Of a stretch of DNA of 52,820 bases, positions 17,462 to 25,593 are shown one piece after another. The notes below the pieces were generated by a model. That model was not told the DNA's origin. It saw only the letters and a program-made list of their open reading frames with translations, and did not search any database. The position numbers and the translations under genes were made by a program. Location of the stretch: contig JAKOTR010000085.1 in the NCBI GenBank assembly GCA_029776225.1, positions 1-52,820 on the forward strand, given 5' to 3'. Each line of letters opens with the position of its first letter. Within the stretch, counting starts at the first letter, position 1. This stretch comes from Acidobacteriota bacterium (lineage in GTDB: Bacteria; Acidobacteriota; Terriglobia; Bryobacterales; Bryobacteraceae).

Positions 17462-18231
17462 CGCGGTGCGCTCCCGGCCCGGCCTCGAGCCTGCACGGCG
17501 GTTGGCTGAGTACGGGCGCTCAGCAGCCGCAGCGCCTCGCGGTAGCCGTTGAGCGTGCCGACGTCCACGTAAGCGGTTCCCGCCCGCACGCCGCAAGCGG
17601 CGCCGCCCCGTGCGATATACGCGTTCACGAGCGTGCCGACATACTCGTCCTGTTCGCCCCGCTCGCGCCACAGCGCGTAAAGTTCACCCAGCACCTTGCC
17701 GGGCATCTTGAACGCGCCCCACACCCAGTGGGAAGCCGCTTCCGGCCGTTTCACCTGAATCTCCAGCACGCGCCCCGAATCGTCCGTGACCACGGCGTCA
17801 AACAGCTCGGGCCGCTCGACCGGAAACAGCAGGAATGAAAGCGTATCCTCGGGAAGAAAGCAGAGGCCGTCTTCGGGAAACCAGATCGTGTCCGGCAGGC
17901 CAACCAGCACGGATTCCCCGGGTGCGACCAGCGGCAAAGCGCGAAAAATAGCGTCGCACAGGCCCGCCGGCCGCGGCTGAACAGCGTAGGAGACGTGCGC
18001 GCCGTTGACGGATCCGCCGTAGTATTCCAGGATGTCCGATTTCCCCGGCGAGATAACGAAGCAGATCTTGCCCGCGCCGCCGGCGACCATGCGCTCCACC
18101 AGGTATTCGCTCACCGCGCGAGGGCGCTCGATTTCGCCGTCGAGCCGGCTGCCCACCGGAAGCAGCTCCTTGGAAAACGCGAGTGGCTGGATTCTGCTGC
18201 CCACGCCCGCTGCCGGAATGATGCCCCACAT
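17458..18231 (-). CDS. sugar-phosphate nucleotidyltransferase
   Basis: 257 residues of the NTP_transferase fold. The N-terminal nucleotide-binding signature is IIPAAGVGSRIQPLAFSKEL (residues 4-23), and strand-loop LVGLPDTIWFPED contains the metal-binding Asp region. GTAYVDVGTLNGYREAL near the C terminus matches the end of RmlA-like enzymes. It should condense a sugar 1-phosphate with an NTP to give an NDP-sugar donor for the operon's glycosyltransferases. The exact sugar and nucleotide cannot be read. It starts 2 nt after the stop of the CgeB-like glycosyltransferase. Confidence 0.88.
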   Translation of the reverse strand: MWGIIPAAGVGSRIQPLAFSKELLPVGSRLDGEIERPRAVSEYLVERMVAGGAGKICFVISPGKSDILEYYGGSVNGAHVSYAVQPRPAGLCDAIFRALPLVAPGESVLVGLPDTIWFPEDGLCFLPEDTLSFLLFPVERPELFDAVVTDDSGRVLEIQVKRPEAASHWVWGAFKMPGKVLGELYALWRERGEQDEYVGTLVNAYIARGGAACGVRAGTAYVDVGTLNGYREALRLLSARTQPTAVQARGRAGSAPR

Positions 18232-18233
18232 CG

Positions 18234-19289
18234 CTAGTTCTCCAAATAGCGCTCCAGCTCGCGCGCGCGCCGCGCGGCAGTGTGTTCGGCCAGCGTGCGC
18301 TCGCGGGCGTTCCGGCCGATGCGGGCCAGTTCGTCGCGCCCGGTTTGCAATGCCTCGAGCGCATCCGCCGTGTCGCGGGCAATCAGAATTTCGCGGCCGG
18401 GCTCAAAGAAGCTGTCGAGACCGTCCCATTCGTCGCTGAGAACCGGCGTGCCGCAGGCGGCCGCTTCGAACAGCCGTCCCGAGGGGCAGTAGCCCATGCA
18501 CGCCATCGCGCGCCGCGTGACGTTGAGGGTGAGCGCCGAGGAACTGTAGAAGGCCGGGTGCTCGGCGGGCGGCAGGTGCCTCACGAAGAAGATGTTTTCG
18601 GTCCAGGGGAACTCCTGCGGGTAGAGCGCGCCGCCGAGAACGAAGCGCCGCTCGGGAAGGCGGCGGGCAGGCGCGAGGAACAGAGCATCGAGCGTTCCCT
18701 GGCGGTCCTGCGCGTAAGTTCCCAGATAGGAGAGGTCGGCCCGGAACCGCTCGAGACTGGGAACCGGGCGGTGCGCTTCCGGATCGACGCTGCCAAAAAG
18801 GGGGAACACGCGCCGCGCGCCCAGCCGTTCCCTCAACTCCGTAAGCGCCGCGCCACCCGTATAGCTCAACACCAGGTCGAAGTCTCTCAGCCCGCGCGGG
18901 CCGATATACTCGACCGCCTCCCCGCGGCGCAGCCGGTCGAGCGTCACCGGGGTGTCCAGATCATAGAAAACGCTGCGCGTGTTGGAAGAGAGCACGAGAT
19001 CGGAGGCGGCTATGGCGTCCGGGCAGTACGAGGTGACAATGGCGGCATCCGCGCCGGAGAGTTCGGCGCGCGCGGCGGCAACCACCTCTTCCCAGGACGG
19101 ATACAGGCAGAGCCGCAGCCCCGGCAGTTCGGTCAGATCGCGGTGCTCTGCGTAGTATGGCACGTCGCGTTCGAAAAAAACGACCTGATGCCGCCGGGAG
19201 GCAAGGGCGCGGCACAGCCCGCGCCAGATGGTGGCATGCCCGTTACCCCAGGAAGAACTGATCGACAGCCCGAATATCACCAGCTTCAT
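18234..19289 (-). CDS. CgeB-like glycosyltransferase
   Basis: 351 residues. The N-terminal half (LVIFGLSISSSWGNGHAT, HQVVFFERDVPYY) and the C-terminal half (FYSSSALTLNVTRRAMACMGYCPSGRLFEAAACGTPVLSDEWDGL) match the GT-B glycosyltransferases called CgeB or Glyco_trans_1_2. The C-terminal half binds the NDP-sugar. It is the first gene of the leftward seven-gene operon and is divergent from the methyltransferase at 19411 across 121 bp. It likely adds the first or a peripheral sugar. No membrane segment or signal peptide, so it is cytoplasmic. Confidence 0.86.
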   Translation of the reverse strand: MKLVIFGLSISSSWGNGHATIWRGLCRALASRRHQVVFFERDVPYYAEHRDLTELPGLRLCLYPSWEEVVAAARAELSGADAAIVTSYCPDAIAASDLVLSSNTRSVFYDLDTPVTLDRLRRGEAVEYIGPRGLRDFDLVLSYTGGAALTELRERLGARRVFPLFGSVDPEAHRPVPSLERFRADLSYLGTYAQDRQGTLDALFLAPARRLPERRFVLGGALYPQEFPWTENIFFVRHLPPAEHPAFYSSSALTLNVTRRAMACMGYCPSGRLFEAAACGTPVLSDEWDGLDSFFEPGREILIARDTADALEALQTGRDELARIGRNARERTLAEHTAARRARELERYLEN

Positions 19290-19398
19290 CGGAAATTCGG
19301 GGCCCCCTGAAGATTAAATAACCTTTAGAATCAGTGTACCAGGGATCGGGCAGGACAACGATGTCCGCTTCCGGCGGAAATCTGCCCGGTCCAGGGCC

Positions 19399-19410
19399 TA
19401 CACTGGTAAT
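19399..19410 (+). promoter_or_regulatory. -10 box of leaderless methyltransferase gene
   Basis: TACACT (19399-19404) is followed by exactly 6 nt and then the GTG at 19411. There is no Shine-Dalgarno sequence and no convincing -35 element. This matches the TANNNT-N6-start pattern seen at other genes in the window. Confidence 0.5.
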
Positions 19411-20157
19411 GTGGCCGGGCAACGCTATGACAAATATGACCCGATCGCCTGGTGCTACAGCCGGGGGTGGGGCAAAGATTTCCATGAGCGGATGCCGGCG
19501 GTGCTGCACGACTGGGTGTTCCCGCGGCTCGCCCCGGGCGCGCGGGTGCTCGACCTGTGCTGCGGGTCCGGCGATCTGACCGTACCGCTCCAGGCCGCGG
19601 GGTTCAAGGTTACGGGTCTTGACGGCTCCGCGGAGATGCTCGCCTTCGCCCGCGCACGAGTGCCCGAGGCGGAGTTCATCCTCGCCGATGCGCGCAACTT
19701 TCACTTCGAAAACAAGTTCGACGCCGTTCTCAGCACGTTTGACAGCCTGAACCACATCCTGGTGCTTGAGGAACTCGAGTGCGCGTTCCGCAATGTCTAC
19801 AACGCGCTGGTCGACGGCGGCCTGTTCATGTTCGACATGAACATGCAGGAGTCCTTCGAGACGCTCTGGCAGGGGACCTTCGCCACGGTCGAGCCCGAGT
19901 ACGTGACCCTGACGCGCGGGCGCTACGACGTGGAAGAAAAAATCGGCCGTGCGCAGATTACGACGTTCCGGCAGCAGCAGGAAGGAGTCTGGACGCGCGC
20001 CGACGTGGAAGTGCTCGAGCGCTGCTACACGGAGGCGGAGATCCTCAACGCGCTGGAACGCGCAGGATTTACGAGCATCACGGTCCGTGACGCCTATGAA
20101 GTCGGCATGCGCGGCGCCAACGCCCTGGGCCGAGCGTTTTTCTTTGCGGTGAAATGA
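19411..20157 (+). CDS. class I SAM-dependent methyltransferase
   Basis: 248 residues. The core has motif I VLDLCCGSGDL (46-56), VTGLDGSAEML as the acidic loop, and FDAVLSTFDSLNHI in the active-site region. The C-terminal part, with strands VWTRADVEVLERCYTEAEI, resembles small-molecule methyltransferases rather than RNA ones. Translation starts at GTG 19411, directly downstream of a TACACT box, so the transcript is probably leaderless. Its stop overlaps the phosphatase start (ATGA), giving a two-gene operon divergent from the glycan operon; it likely methylates an intermediate of that pathway. Substrate unknown. Confidence 0.87.
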   Translation: MAGQRYDKYDPIAWCYSRGWGKDFHERMPAVLHDWVFPRLAPGARVLDLCCGSGDLTVPLQAAGFKVTGLDGSAEMLAFARARVPEAEFILADARNFHFENKFDAVLSTFDSLNHILVLEELECAFRNVYNALVDGGLFMFDMNMQESFETLWQGTFATVEPEYVTLTRGRYDVEEKIGRAQITTFRQQQEGVWTRADVEVLERCYTEAEILNALERAGFTSITVRDAYEVGMRGANALGRAFFFAVK

Positions 20158-20753
20158 CTACTTTCCTTCTGATCCGGCACGGAGACAACGATTATCTTGG
20201 CCGCGCGCTGGCGGGTTGGACGCCGGGAGTCCATCTGAATGCCCGCGGGCGCGCGCAGGCGGAGCGTCTTGCCGAACGGCTCTCGCGCTGCGGAGCGGTG
20301 GCCGTTTACAGCAGCCCGCTGGAACGCACCCGCGAGACCGCTGAGCCCATTGCGCGGCGGCTCGGCCTCGAGGTGCGCATCTGTGAGGCGCTCGGCGAGG
20401 TGCAGGCAGGCGAGTGGACAGGCCGCACGTTCGAAGAACTGCGGCAGGACAAGCGGTGGAAGCTTTTCAACTCCTTCCGTGGCGGCGCGCGCATTCCCGG
20501 CGGCGAGACCATGCTGGAAGTGCAGCATCGCATGGCGGCCGCTATCGAACAGATGCGCCGCGCACATCCCGAAGGGACGGTGATTGCGGTAAGCCACGCC
20601 GACCCGATCCGCGCAATACTCTGCCATTACCTCGGCATGCCACTCGATCTCATGCACAGGCTGGAGATTGGAACCGCCTCGGTCAGCGAGATCCGGCTGG
20701 GAGACGACTGGGCGCAGGTGACGCGCATCAACGTTTCGGACGAGCTGCCCTAG
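20154..20753 (+). CDS. histidine phosphatase family protein (phosphoglycerate-mutase-like)
   Basis: 199 residues with the branch-1 histidine phosphatase signature LLIRHG (His9 phospho-acceptor), ERTRETA with Arg58/Arg60, Glu in EVQAGEWTG, and the second catalytic His148 in VSHADPIR. It should dephosphorylate a small phosphorylated metabolite, CobC- or GpmB-like. Its ATG overlaps the methyltransferase stop. Because both genes sit beside a sugar nucleotide operon and a phosphoribosyltransferase fusion, a phosphosugar or nucleotide intermediate is a plausible substrate. The 3' end overlaps the convergent fusion gene by 26 bp. Confidence 0.9.
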   Translation: MTTFLLIRHGDNDYLGRALAGWTPGVHLNARGRAQAERLAERLSRCGAVAVYSSPLERTRETAEPIARRLGLEVRICEALGEVQAGEWTGRTFEELRQDKRWKLFNSFRGGARIPGGETMLEVQHRMAAAIEQMRRAHPEGTVIAVSHADPIRAILCHYLGMPLDLMHRLEIGTASVSEIRLGDDWAQVTRINVSDELP

Positions 20754-22311
20754 CGTACCGCGCGGCCAGTTGCTGGAATCGCGCGGCCTCGGGCGTCCCG
20801 GCAGTCGCCGTGGCGGCCAGGGTGGCATAGCCGAGACGCCAGGCGGCATAGGCGCGCATGTAAAACGGCAGGCGGCGGCCGATCCCGCGGTCTCCGCTGA
20901 GCGCGGCGTACTTCTCCGCGAGCGGGGCGGGGTCCATGCCGAACTCCAGCGAAGCGCCCGCGATGTCCCAGGCGATATCCTGGCAGCCAGGGAAAAAGTG
21001 GTCGTCGTGGTGATCGACGGCGTCGGTCTTCTGATACCCTTCGGCCGTAAGGATCCATTCGTGCGGCAGCATGCGGCCGTCAATGGCCACGGCCGGCGCG
21101 TCGCAGAGGGCGGGCCGGAGTTCCTCCGGCGCCTCGTATCCGGTATTGATGCGGACCATCTCCGCCAGCTCGTCGAAAGGCGCCGGATGGGGCGATGCGA
21201 AATGCGCCCGGAGGTGCGCCAGGTAGCGGGCCATGGTGTCGAGCAGCGCCGGAGTCACGTCGCGAAGTCCCGATAGCGGGCGGCCTTCGACGAACGATGT
21301 CCGCAGGAAGCCGTTGTCGAGGCCGAGCGCGCGGGGGCAAAAGCCCGCGGCGGCCAGCCGGCGCGCGCGATCCAGCCGTGGGGGACCGTAGGGGCCCAGA
21401 CCGGCGAATTTCAGCAGCACGTCCCCCGCGAGGTACTTACGCCGCTCGTGCTGCGGCTGCACGGCGGGCCAGAGGGATTCGTCGCTGTAGAGCAGGCGGC
21501 GCCACCGGCCGGCCGAAAGGTCGAGGGCGCCCGGGAGCGGCATCGCTTCCTCGAAACTGACGCAGTACTTCGGGTGGCGGCGCCAGCGCTCGCGGGCCGC
21601 TTCGGAGAAGAACGCGTCTCCGGAAGGCTCCCAGCTCGGCAAAAAGACGATTTGGCTGTCGGGGATCCCCAGCCCGGACAAGGCGGAGGCGACCGACGCC
21701 ATCGAAGAGCCGCTCAGCCCCGGCCCCTCGTCTACGATCGCATACACGTGAGCGGCCTGCCGGCTGAGGCGCAACGCGAGTTCCGGCGCGAGCACGAGAC
21801 GGCGGTCAAACGGATGGCCGTGCGGGCGCACGGTGCAGGAGTCCACAACGCAGCCGAGGTCTTCCAGCGCCGCCGCAACCACCGCGCTGAGACTGGCGCC
21901 GATATTGCGTATCCCGAGTACAAACGCGCGCTCCGGCCGGGTGGCGTAGTACAACCGCCGGGCAGCTTCCAGGTACATTTCCGGGTACAGCCCATACCAG
22001 GCGTAGCCTTCTGAGATCCCTCCGCCGGCCTGCCGCGGAAGATCGAGCTTTGCGAGCGCTTCCAGCTCCGCCAAAACGCGCCCGCGCCAGGGTTTGCCGC
22101 AATAAACATGCGCGGCGGCGAGGGTCGCCCGGCGGAGGGTGCGCGAAATCGCGCTCTCGGAGTCGGCCTCAGGGCAGAGCGCGTCCATGATCGCGGATTC
22201 GAGTTCGCCGAGGCCGATCAGCAGGGAGGCGGGGTCAATCTCCGGCGCGCGCAGGCGTTCGAGCACGGCGGCGGTGTCGAAAGTCCGGCGGCTGTTGCGG
22301 TAAACAATCAT
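20728..22311 (-). CDS. phosphoribosyltransferase-like / APH-kinase-like fusion protein
   Basis: 527 residues I cannot match to a named family as a whole. Residues about 115-245 look like a type-I phosphoribosyltransferase: VLGIRNIGASLSAVVAAAL and the PRPP-loop-like AIVDEGPGLSGSS (191-203). Residues about 290-500 look like an aminoglycoside/choline kinase: YLAGDVLLKFAG with candidate ATP-Lys301, SFVEGRPL as the hinge, and DHHDDHFFPGCQDIAWDIAG (433-452) matching the metal-binding D-x(n)-G-D-x-A-x-D-x-A region. The expected HxDxxxxN loop is altered (MLPHEWILT), so kinase activity is uncertain. It is convergent with the phosphatase gene. A role in processing a PRPP-derived or nucleotide-like product is inference. 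Confidence 0.65.
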   Translation of the reverse strand: MIVYRNSRRTFDTAAVLERLRAPEIDPASLLIGLGELESAIMDALCPEADSESAISRTLRRATLAAAHVYCGKPWRGRVLAELEALAKLDLPRQAGGGISEGYAWYGLYPEMYLEAARRLYYATRPERAFVLGIRNIGASLSAVVAAALEDLGCVVDSCTVRPHGHPFDRRLVLAPELALRLSRQAAHVYAIVDEGPGLSGSSMASVASALSGLGIPDSQIVFLPSWEPSGDAFFSEAARERWRRHPKYCVSFEEAMPLPGALDLSAGRWRRLLYSDESLWPAVQPQHERRKYLAGDVLLKFAGLGPYGPPRLDRARRLAAAGFCPRALGLDNGFLRTSFVEGRPLSGLRDVTPALLDTMARYLAHLRAHFASPHPAPFDELAEMVRINTGYEAPEELRPALCDAPAVAIDGRMLPHEWILTAEGYQKTDAVDHHDDHFFPGCQDIAWDIAGASLEFGMDPAPLAEKYAALSGDRGIGRRLPFYMRAYAAWRLGYATLAATATAGTPEAARFQQLAARYARAARPKR

Positions 22312-22482
22312 CCCCGGGCGAGGCGGCTATTCGAATGGTAGCAGTCCCGGACGCCCCCGGGGAGTCCCGTTCAACGCGGAAACCGGCTCGCCGGATGCAC
22401 ATTCCGACTATTCAGACCCTAAATGCTTCGAATTCATGGCAAGGGCGGTTATCATTGTAGGGCCCAGCTAAGTACCCTAACT

Positions 22483-25400
22483 ATGAGCATCAACATCGGT
22501 TTGGACATCGGCGCTATCAGCCTGAAGCTGGCGGCTTTGGGCAAGCCTGAAGATCGCACGGTGTTCCAAAACCTGTGCGCGGCGAAACCGGGTTTCAGAC
22601 TGATCGATTGGGAGGCCCCTGGGGGGAAACGCATCCCCCTTCTGCTCTCGCCTTACCGGCGCATCGCGGGCAGCCCGATTCAGTCCACCTTCGACTTACT
22701 GCAAGAGTTCTACGAGGAAATACCCGAGCTCCGGGTGGAAGGCATCCGGGTTACAGGCTCGGGAAGCCGCACGATCGCCAAAATTCTCGGGATCTACTTC
22801 GAGAACGAGTTTAAGGCCGTCGCCAAAATGATGGGGGCGTTTTATCCCGAGGTGCGGACCATCTTTGAAATCGGCGGCGAGAGCTCGAAGTACATCCGGT
22901 TGGAAAGACAACCGGATACGGGCGCGTGCGGAATTGCGGATTACGACCGCAGCGGCGAGTGCGCGGCGGGCACCGGCTCGTTCCTGGATCAGCAGGCGCT
23001 GCGCATGAATTACTCGGTCGAGGAGGTCGGAGAGGTCGTCTGCCGGGCCGGCTGCGCGGCACGCATCGCCGGGCGATGCTCGGTCTTCGCGAAGTCGGAC
23101 ATGATCCACGCCCAGCAAAAGGGGTACAAGCCGGAAGAGATTCTGCGTGGACTGTGCGACGCGGTGGCGATCAACTTCAAGAGCAGCGTCGTGAAAGGCA
23201 GGCCGGTAACGCCGCCGGTGGCGCTGATCGGAGCGGTCTCGCAGAACGCGGGCGTGACGAATGCCATCCGCGAGGCTTTCGGGCTGAAAGAGGACGAGCT
23301 GTTCGTGCCGGAACTGTACGCATGGTGCGGCGCGATCGGCACCGCCATGCTGGAGGCGGAGGAGCGGCGCAAGCGCAGCATGCGCGAGATTCACCGGCTG
23401 ACCCAGCACGAGGCGGAAGAGACCGTGCGCGACGTCAGGCCGCTCTCGATGGAGAACGTAGTGCTGCTGCGAAACCGGATGATGCCGTACGAGCCGCCTC
23501 CGGGGGACGGGCCGATTCCTGGCTATCTCGGCATCGATGTCGGGTCGGTATCCACCAACGTCGTGGTCACCGACGCAAACGGCACGGTCATGCAGGACAT
23601 TTACCTGCGGACGGCTGGCCGCCCCATCGAGGCCGTACAGCAGGGACTGGCCGAGGTGGAGCGCATGTGGGGCCGGCGCCTGGTGGTGCAGGGCGTGGGC
23701 ACGACCGGTTCGGGGCGCGAGCTGATCGCGGAACTCGTGGGCGCCGACACGGTCAACGACGAGATCACGGCCCATAAGACGGGTGCGCTGTTCATTTCCA
23801 CCACGCTCGGCGACGAGCCGGTGGACACGATCTTCGAAATCGGCGGCCAGGATTCCAAGTTCATCGCCATCGAAAACGGGGTGGTGGTGGACTTCGCCAT
23901 GAACGAAGCCTGCGCCGCGGGCACGGGTTCGTTCCTGGAAGAGCAGGCGGAAAAGCTCGGTATCAGCATCAAGGGAGAGTTCGCGAAACTGGCGCTTTCG
24001 GCGCCGGCGCCGACCCGCCTGGGCGAGCGCTGCACGGTATTCATGGAACGGGACGTGACCGGCTGGCTCCATAAGGGCGAGTCCGTGCCGGCGATCCTGG
24101 CGGGCCTTGCGTATTCCATCGCGCTGAATTACCTCAACCGGGTTGTCCGGGGGCGGCGCATCGGGAAAGTAATTTATTTCCAGGGCGGCACGGCGTACAA
24201 CGATGCGGTTGCCGCCGCGTTCGCGAGCCTGCTGGGCAAGAAGATCACCATCCCGCCATACAACGGCGTGATGGGCGCCATCGGCATGGCCCTGATCGCG
24301 CGGCAGTGGCACCAGGCCACCGGCGGCAAGACCCGGTTCCGCGGCTACGATCTCTCGCGGCTCAAGATGACCACGCGGGATTTCGTCTGCAAGGCCTGCA
24401 CGAACTACTGCGACATCAAAGAGTTCAACATCGAGGGACAGCGGAGCTACTGGGGAGACAAGTGCTCGGACAAGTTCCGCAAGCCCTCGGTTTCGGGGCG
24501 CAAGCCCGTGATCGAGGACCTGGTGGCGCTGCGCGAACGGCTCGTGGAGAGCATTCCCGGTTACACCGTGGCCGACTCGAACTTCCGGCGCACGCCGGGG
24601 CGCATCTGCGTCGGAGTGCCGCGCACGATGTCGACCTGGGACTTGTACCCGTTCTGGGCCCGGTACTTCAACGAGATCGGCGTGGAGCTGGTGCTGTCTC
24701 CGCTCACCAATCCGAAGATCGCCTCCGACGGCATCGAGATGGCCCTGGCGCAGCCCTGCTACCCGGTGCAGATCGCACACGGCCACGCGAAGGCGCTGAT
24801 CGAGGCGGGCGTGGATTACCTGCTCGTCCCCAACATTCTGGACGCCGAAGCGTCCGACGACAGCGAGGGCACGGCGCACTTCTGTCCGTGGAATCAGACG
24901 CTTCCCTTTGTGTTGCAGTCCGCGCCGGGACTGGAAGAGCACAAGCACATGTTCCTTGTGCCGCGGCTGCACTTCCAGCTCGGCCGCGAACACGTGAAAG
25001 AAGGCCTCTACGCAACCATGCGGAGACTTGGCGTAAGCCGCCGCACCAACGATAGGGCGGTGGATGCGGCGTACGCCGCGCAGCGCGAATTCACCGCACG
25101 CCTCCTGCAGGCGGGCCGTCAGGCGCTCGAAACGCTGGACCAGACGGGCGAACCCGGTATTGTGCTGGTGGGCCGCAGCTACAACATTTACGACCGCAGC
25201 ATCAACTGCGACATCCCGCGCAAGCTGCGGACGCGCTACGGCGCCAACGTCATCCCGATCGATTTTCTCGTCACCGGGCGTGAGTCGGTTTCCGACCTGC
25301 ACCCCAACATGTACTGGACCTCGGGGCGGAAGATCCTCAGCGCGTCGCGGCTGATCAGCACCCGGCCGAATCTGCATCTCATCTACATCTCCAACTTCAA

Positions 25401-25593
25401 GTGCGGCCCGGATTCCTACATCAAGCACTTCACAAGGGAGGCCGCGGGCGCGCCGCTGCTGGTGCTGCAATTCGACGGGCATGGCAACGACGCGGGCTAC
25501 ATGACCCGCTGCGAAGCATACCTGGATAGCAAAGGAATACTGCGATGTTACAAGTCCGGACCGGAAGCTCAGGCGTTAGCCGGAGTCCACTAG
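22483..25593 (+). CDS. fused double acyl-CoA dehydratase activase with DUF2229/HgdB-like module
   Basis: 1036 residues from the ATG at 22483. Two ASKHA/BcrAD_BadFG domains occur in tandem (about 1-300 and 345-610), each with a phosphate-1 loop (LDIGAIS; IDVGSVS), a GGESSK/GGQDSK motif and the iron-sulfur ligands of HgdC activases: CAAGTG (C160, C477) plus RCSVF/RCTVF (C199, C517). A normal activase dimer holds one [4Fe-4S] between subunits; here both halves are in one chain. A CxxCxxxC motif (C636, C639, C643) with C661 may bind another metal. Residues about 705-1030 are HgdB/DUF2229-like with C759, C801 and C974. It should use ATP to drive a low-potential electron into a partner, probably the protein encoded next. 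Confidence 0.85.
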   Translation: MSINIGLDIGAISLKLAALGKPEDRTVFQNLCAAKPGFRLIDWEAPGGKRIPLLLSPYRRIAGSPIQSTFDLLQEFYEEIPELRVEGIRVTGSGSRTIAKILGIYFENEFKAVAKMMGAFYPEVRTIFEIGGESSKYIRLERQPDTGACGIADYDRSGECAAGTGSFLDQQALRMNYSVEEVGEVVCRAGCAARIAGRCSVFAKSDMIHAQQKGYKPEEILRGLCDAVAINFKSSVVKGRPVTPPVALIGAVSQNAGVTNAIREAFGLKEDELFVPELYAWCGAIGTAMLEAEERRKRSMREIHRLTQHEAEETVRDVRPLSMENVVLLRNRMMPYEPPPGDGPIPGYLGIDVGSVSTNVVVTDANGTVMQDIYLRTAGRPIEAVQQGLAEVERMWGRRLVVQGVGTTGSGRELIAELVGADTVNDEITAHKTGALFISTTLGDEPVDTIFEIGGQDSKFIAIENGVVVDFAMNEACAAGTGSFLEEQAEKLGISIKGEFAKLALSAPAPTRLGERCTVFMERDVTGWLHKGESVPAILAGLAYSIALNYLNRVVRGRRIGKVIYFQGGTAYNDAVAAAFASLLGKKITIPPYNGVMGAIGMALIARQWHQATGGKTRFRGYDLSRLKMTTRDFVCKACTNYCDIKEFNIEGQRSYWGDKCSDKFRKPSVSGRKPVIEDLVALRERLVESIPGYTVADSNFRRTPGRICVGVPRTMSTWDLYPFWARYFNEIGVELVLSPLTNPKIASDGIEMALAQPCYPVQIAHGHAKALIEAGVDYLLVPNILDAEASDDSEGTAHFCPWNQTLPFVLQSAPGLEEHKHMFLVPRLHFQLGREHVKEGLYATMRRLGVSRRTNDRAVDAAYAAQREFTARLLQAGRQALETLDQTGEPGIVLVGRSYNIYDRSINCDIPRKLRTRYGANVIPIDFLVTGRESVSDLHPNMYWTSGRKILSASRLISTRPNLHLIYISNFKCGPDSYIKHFTREAAGAPLLVLQFDGHGNDAGYMTRCEAYLDSKGILRCYKSGPEAQALAGVH

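Noticed and set aside
22696-25482. 928-codon open frame antisense to the activase gene
   Set aside because: Arg/His/Ala-rich shadow of a high-GC gene with no domain pattern; the sense strand has intact activase motifs throughout.
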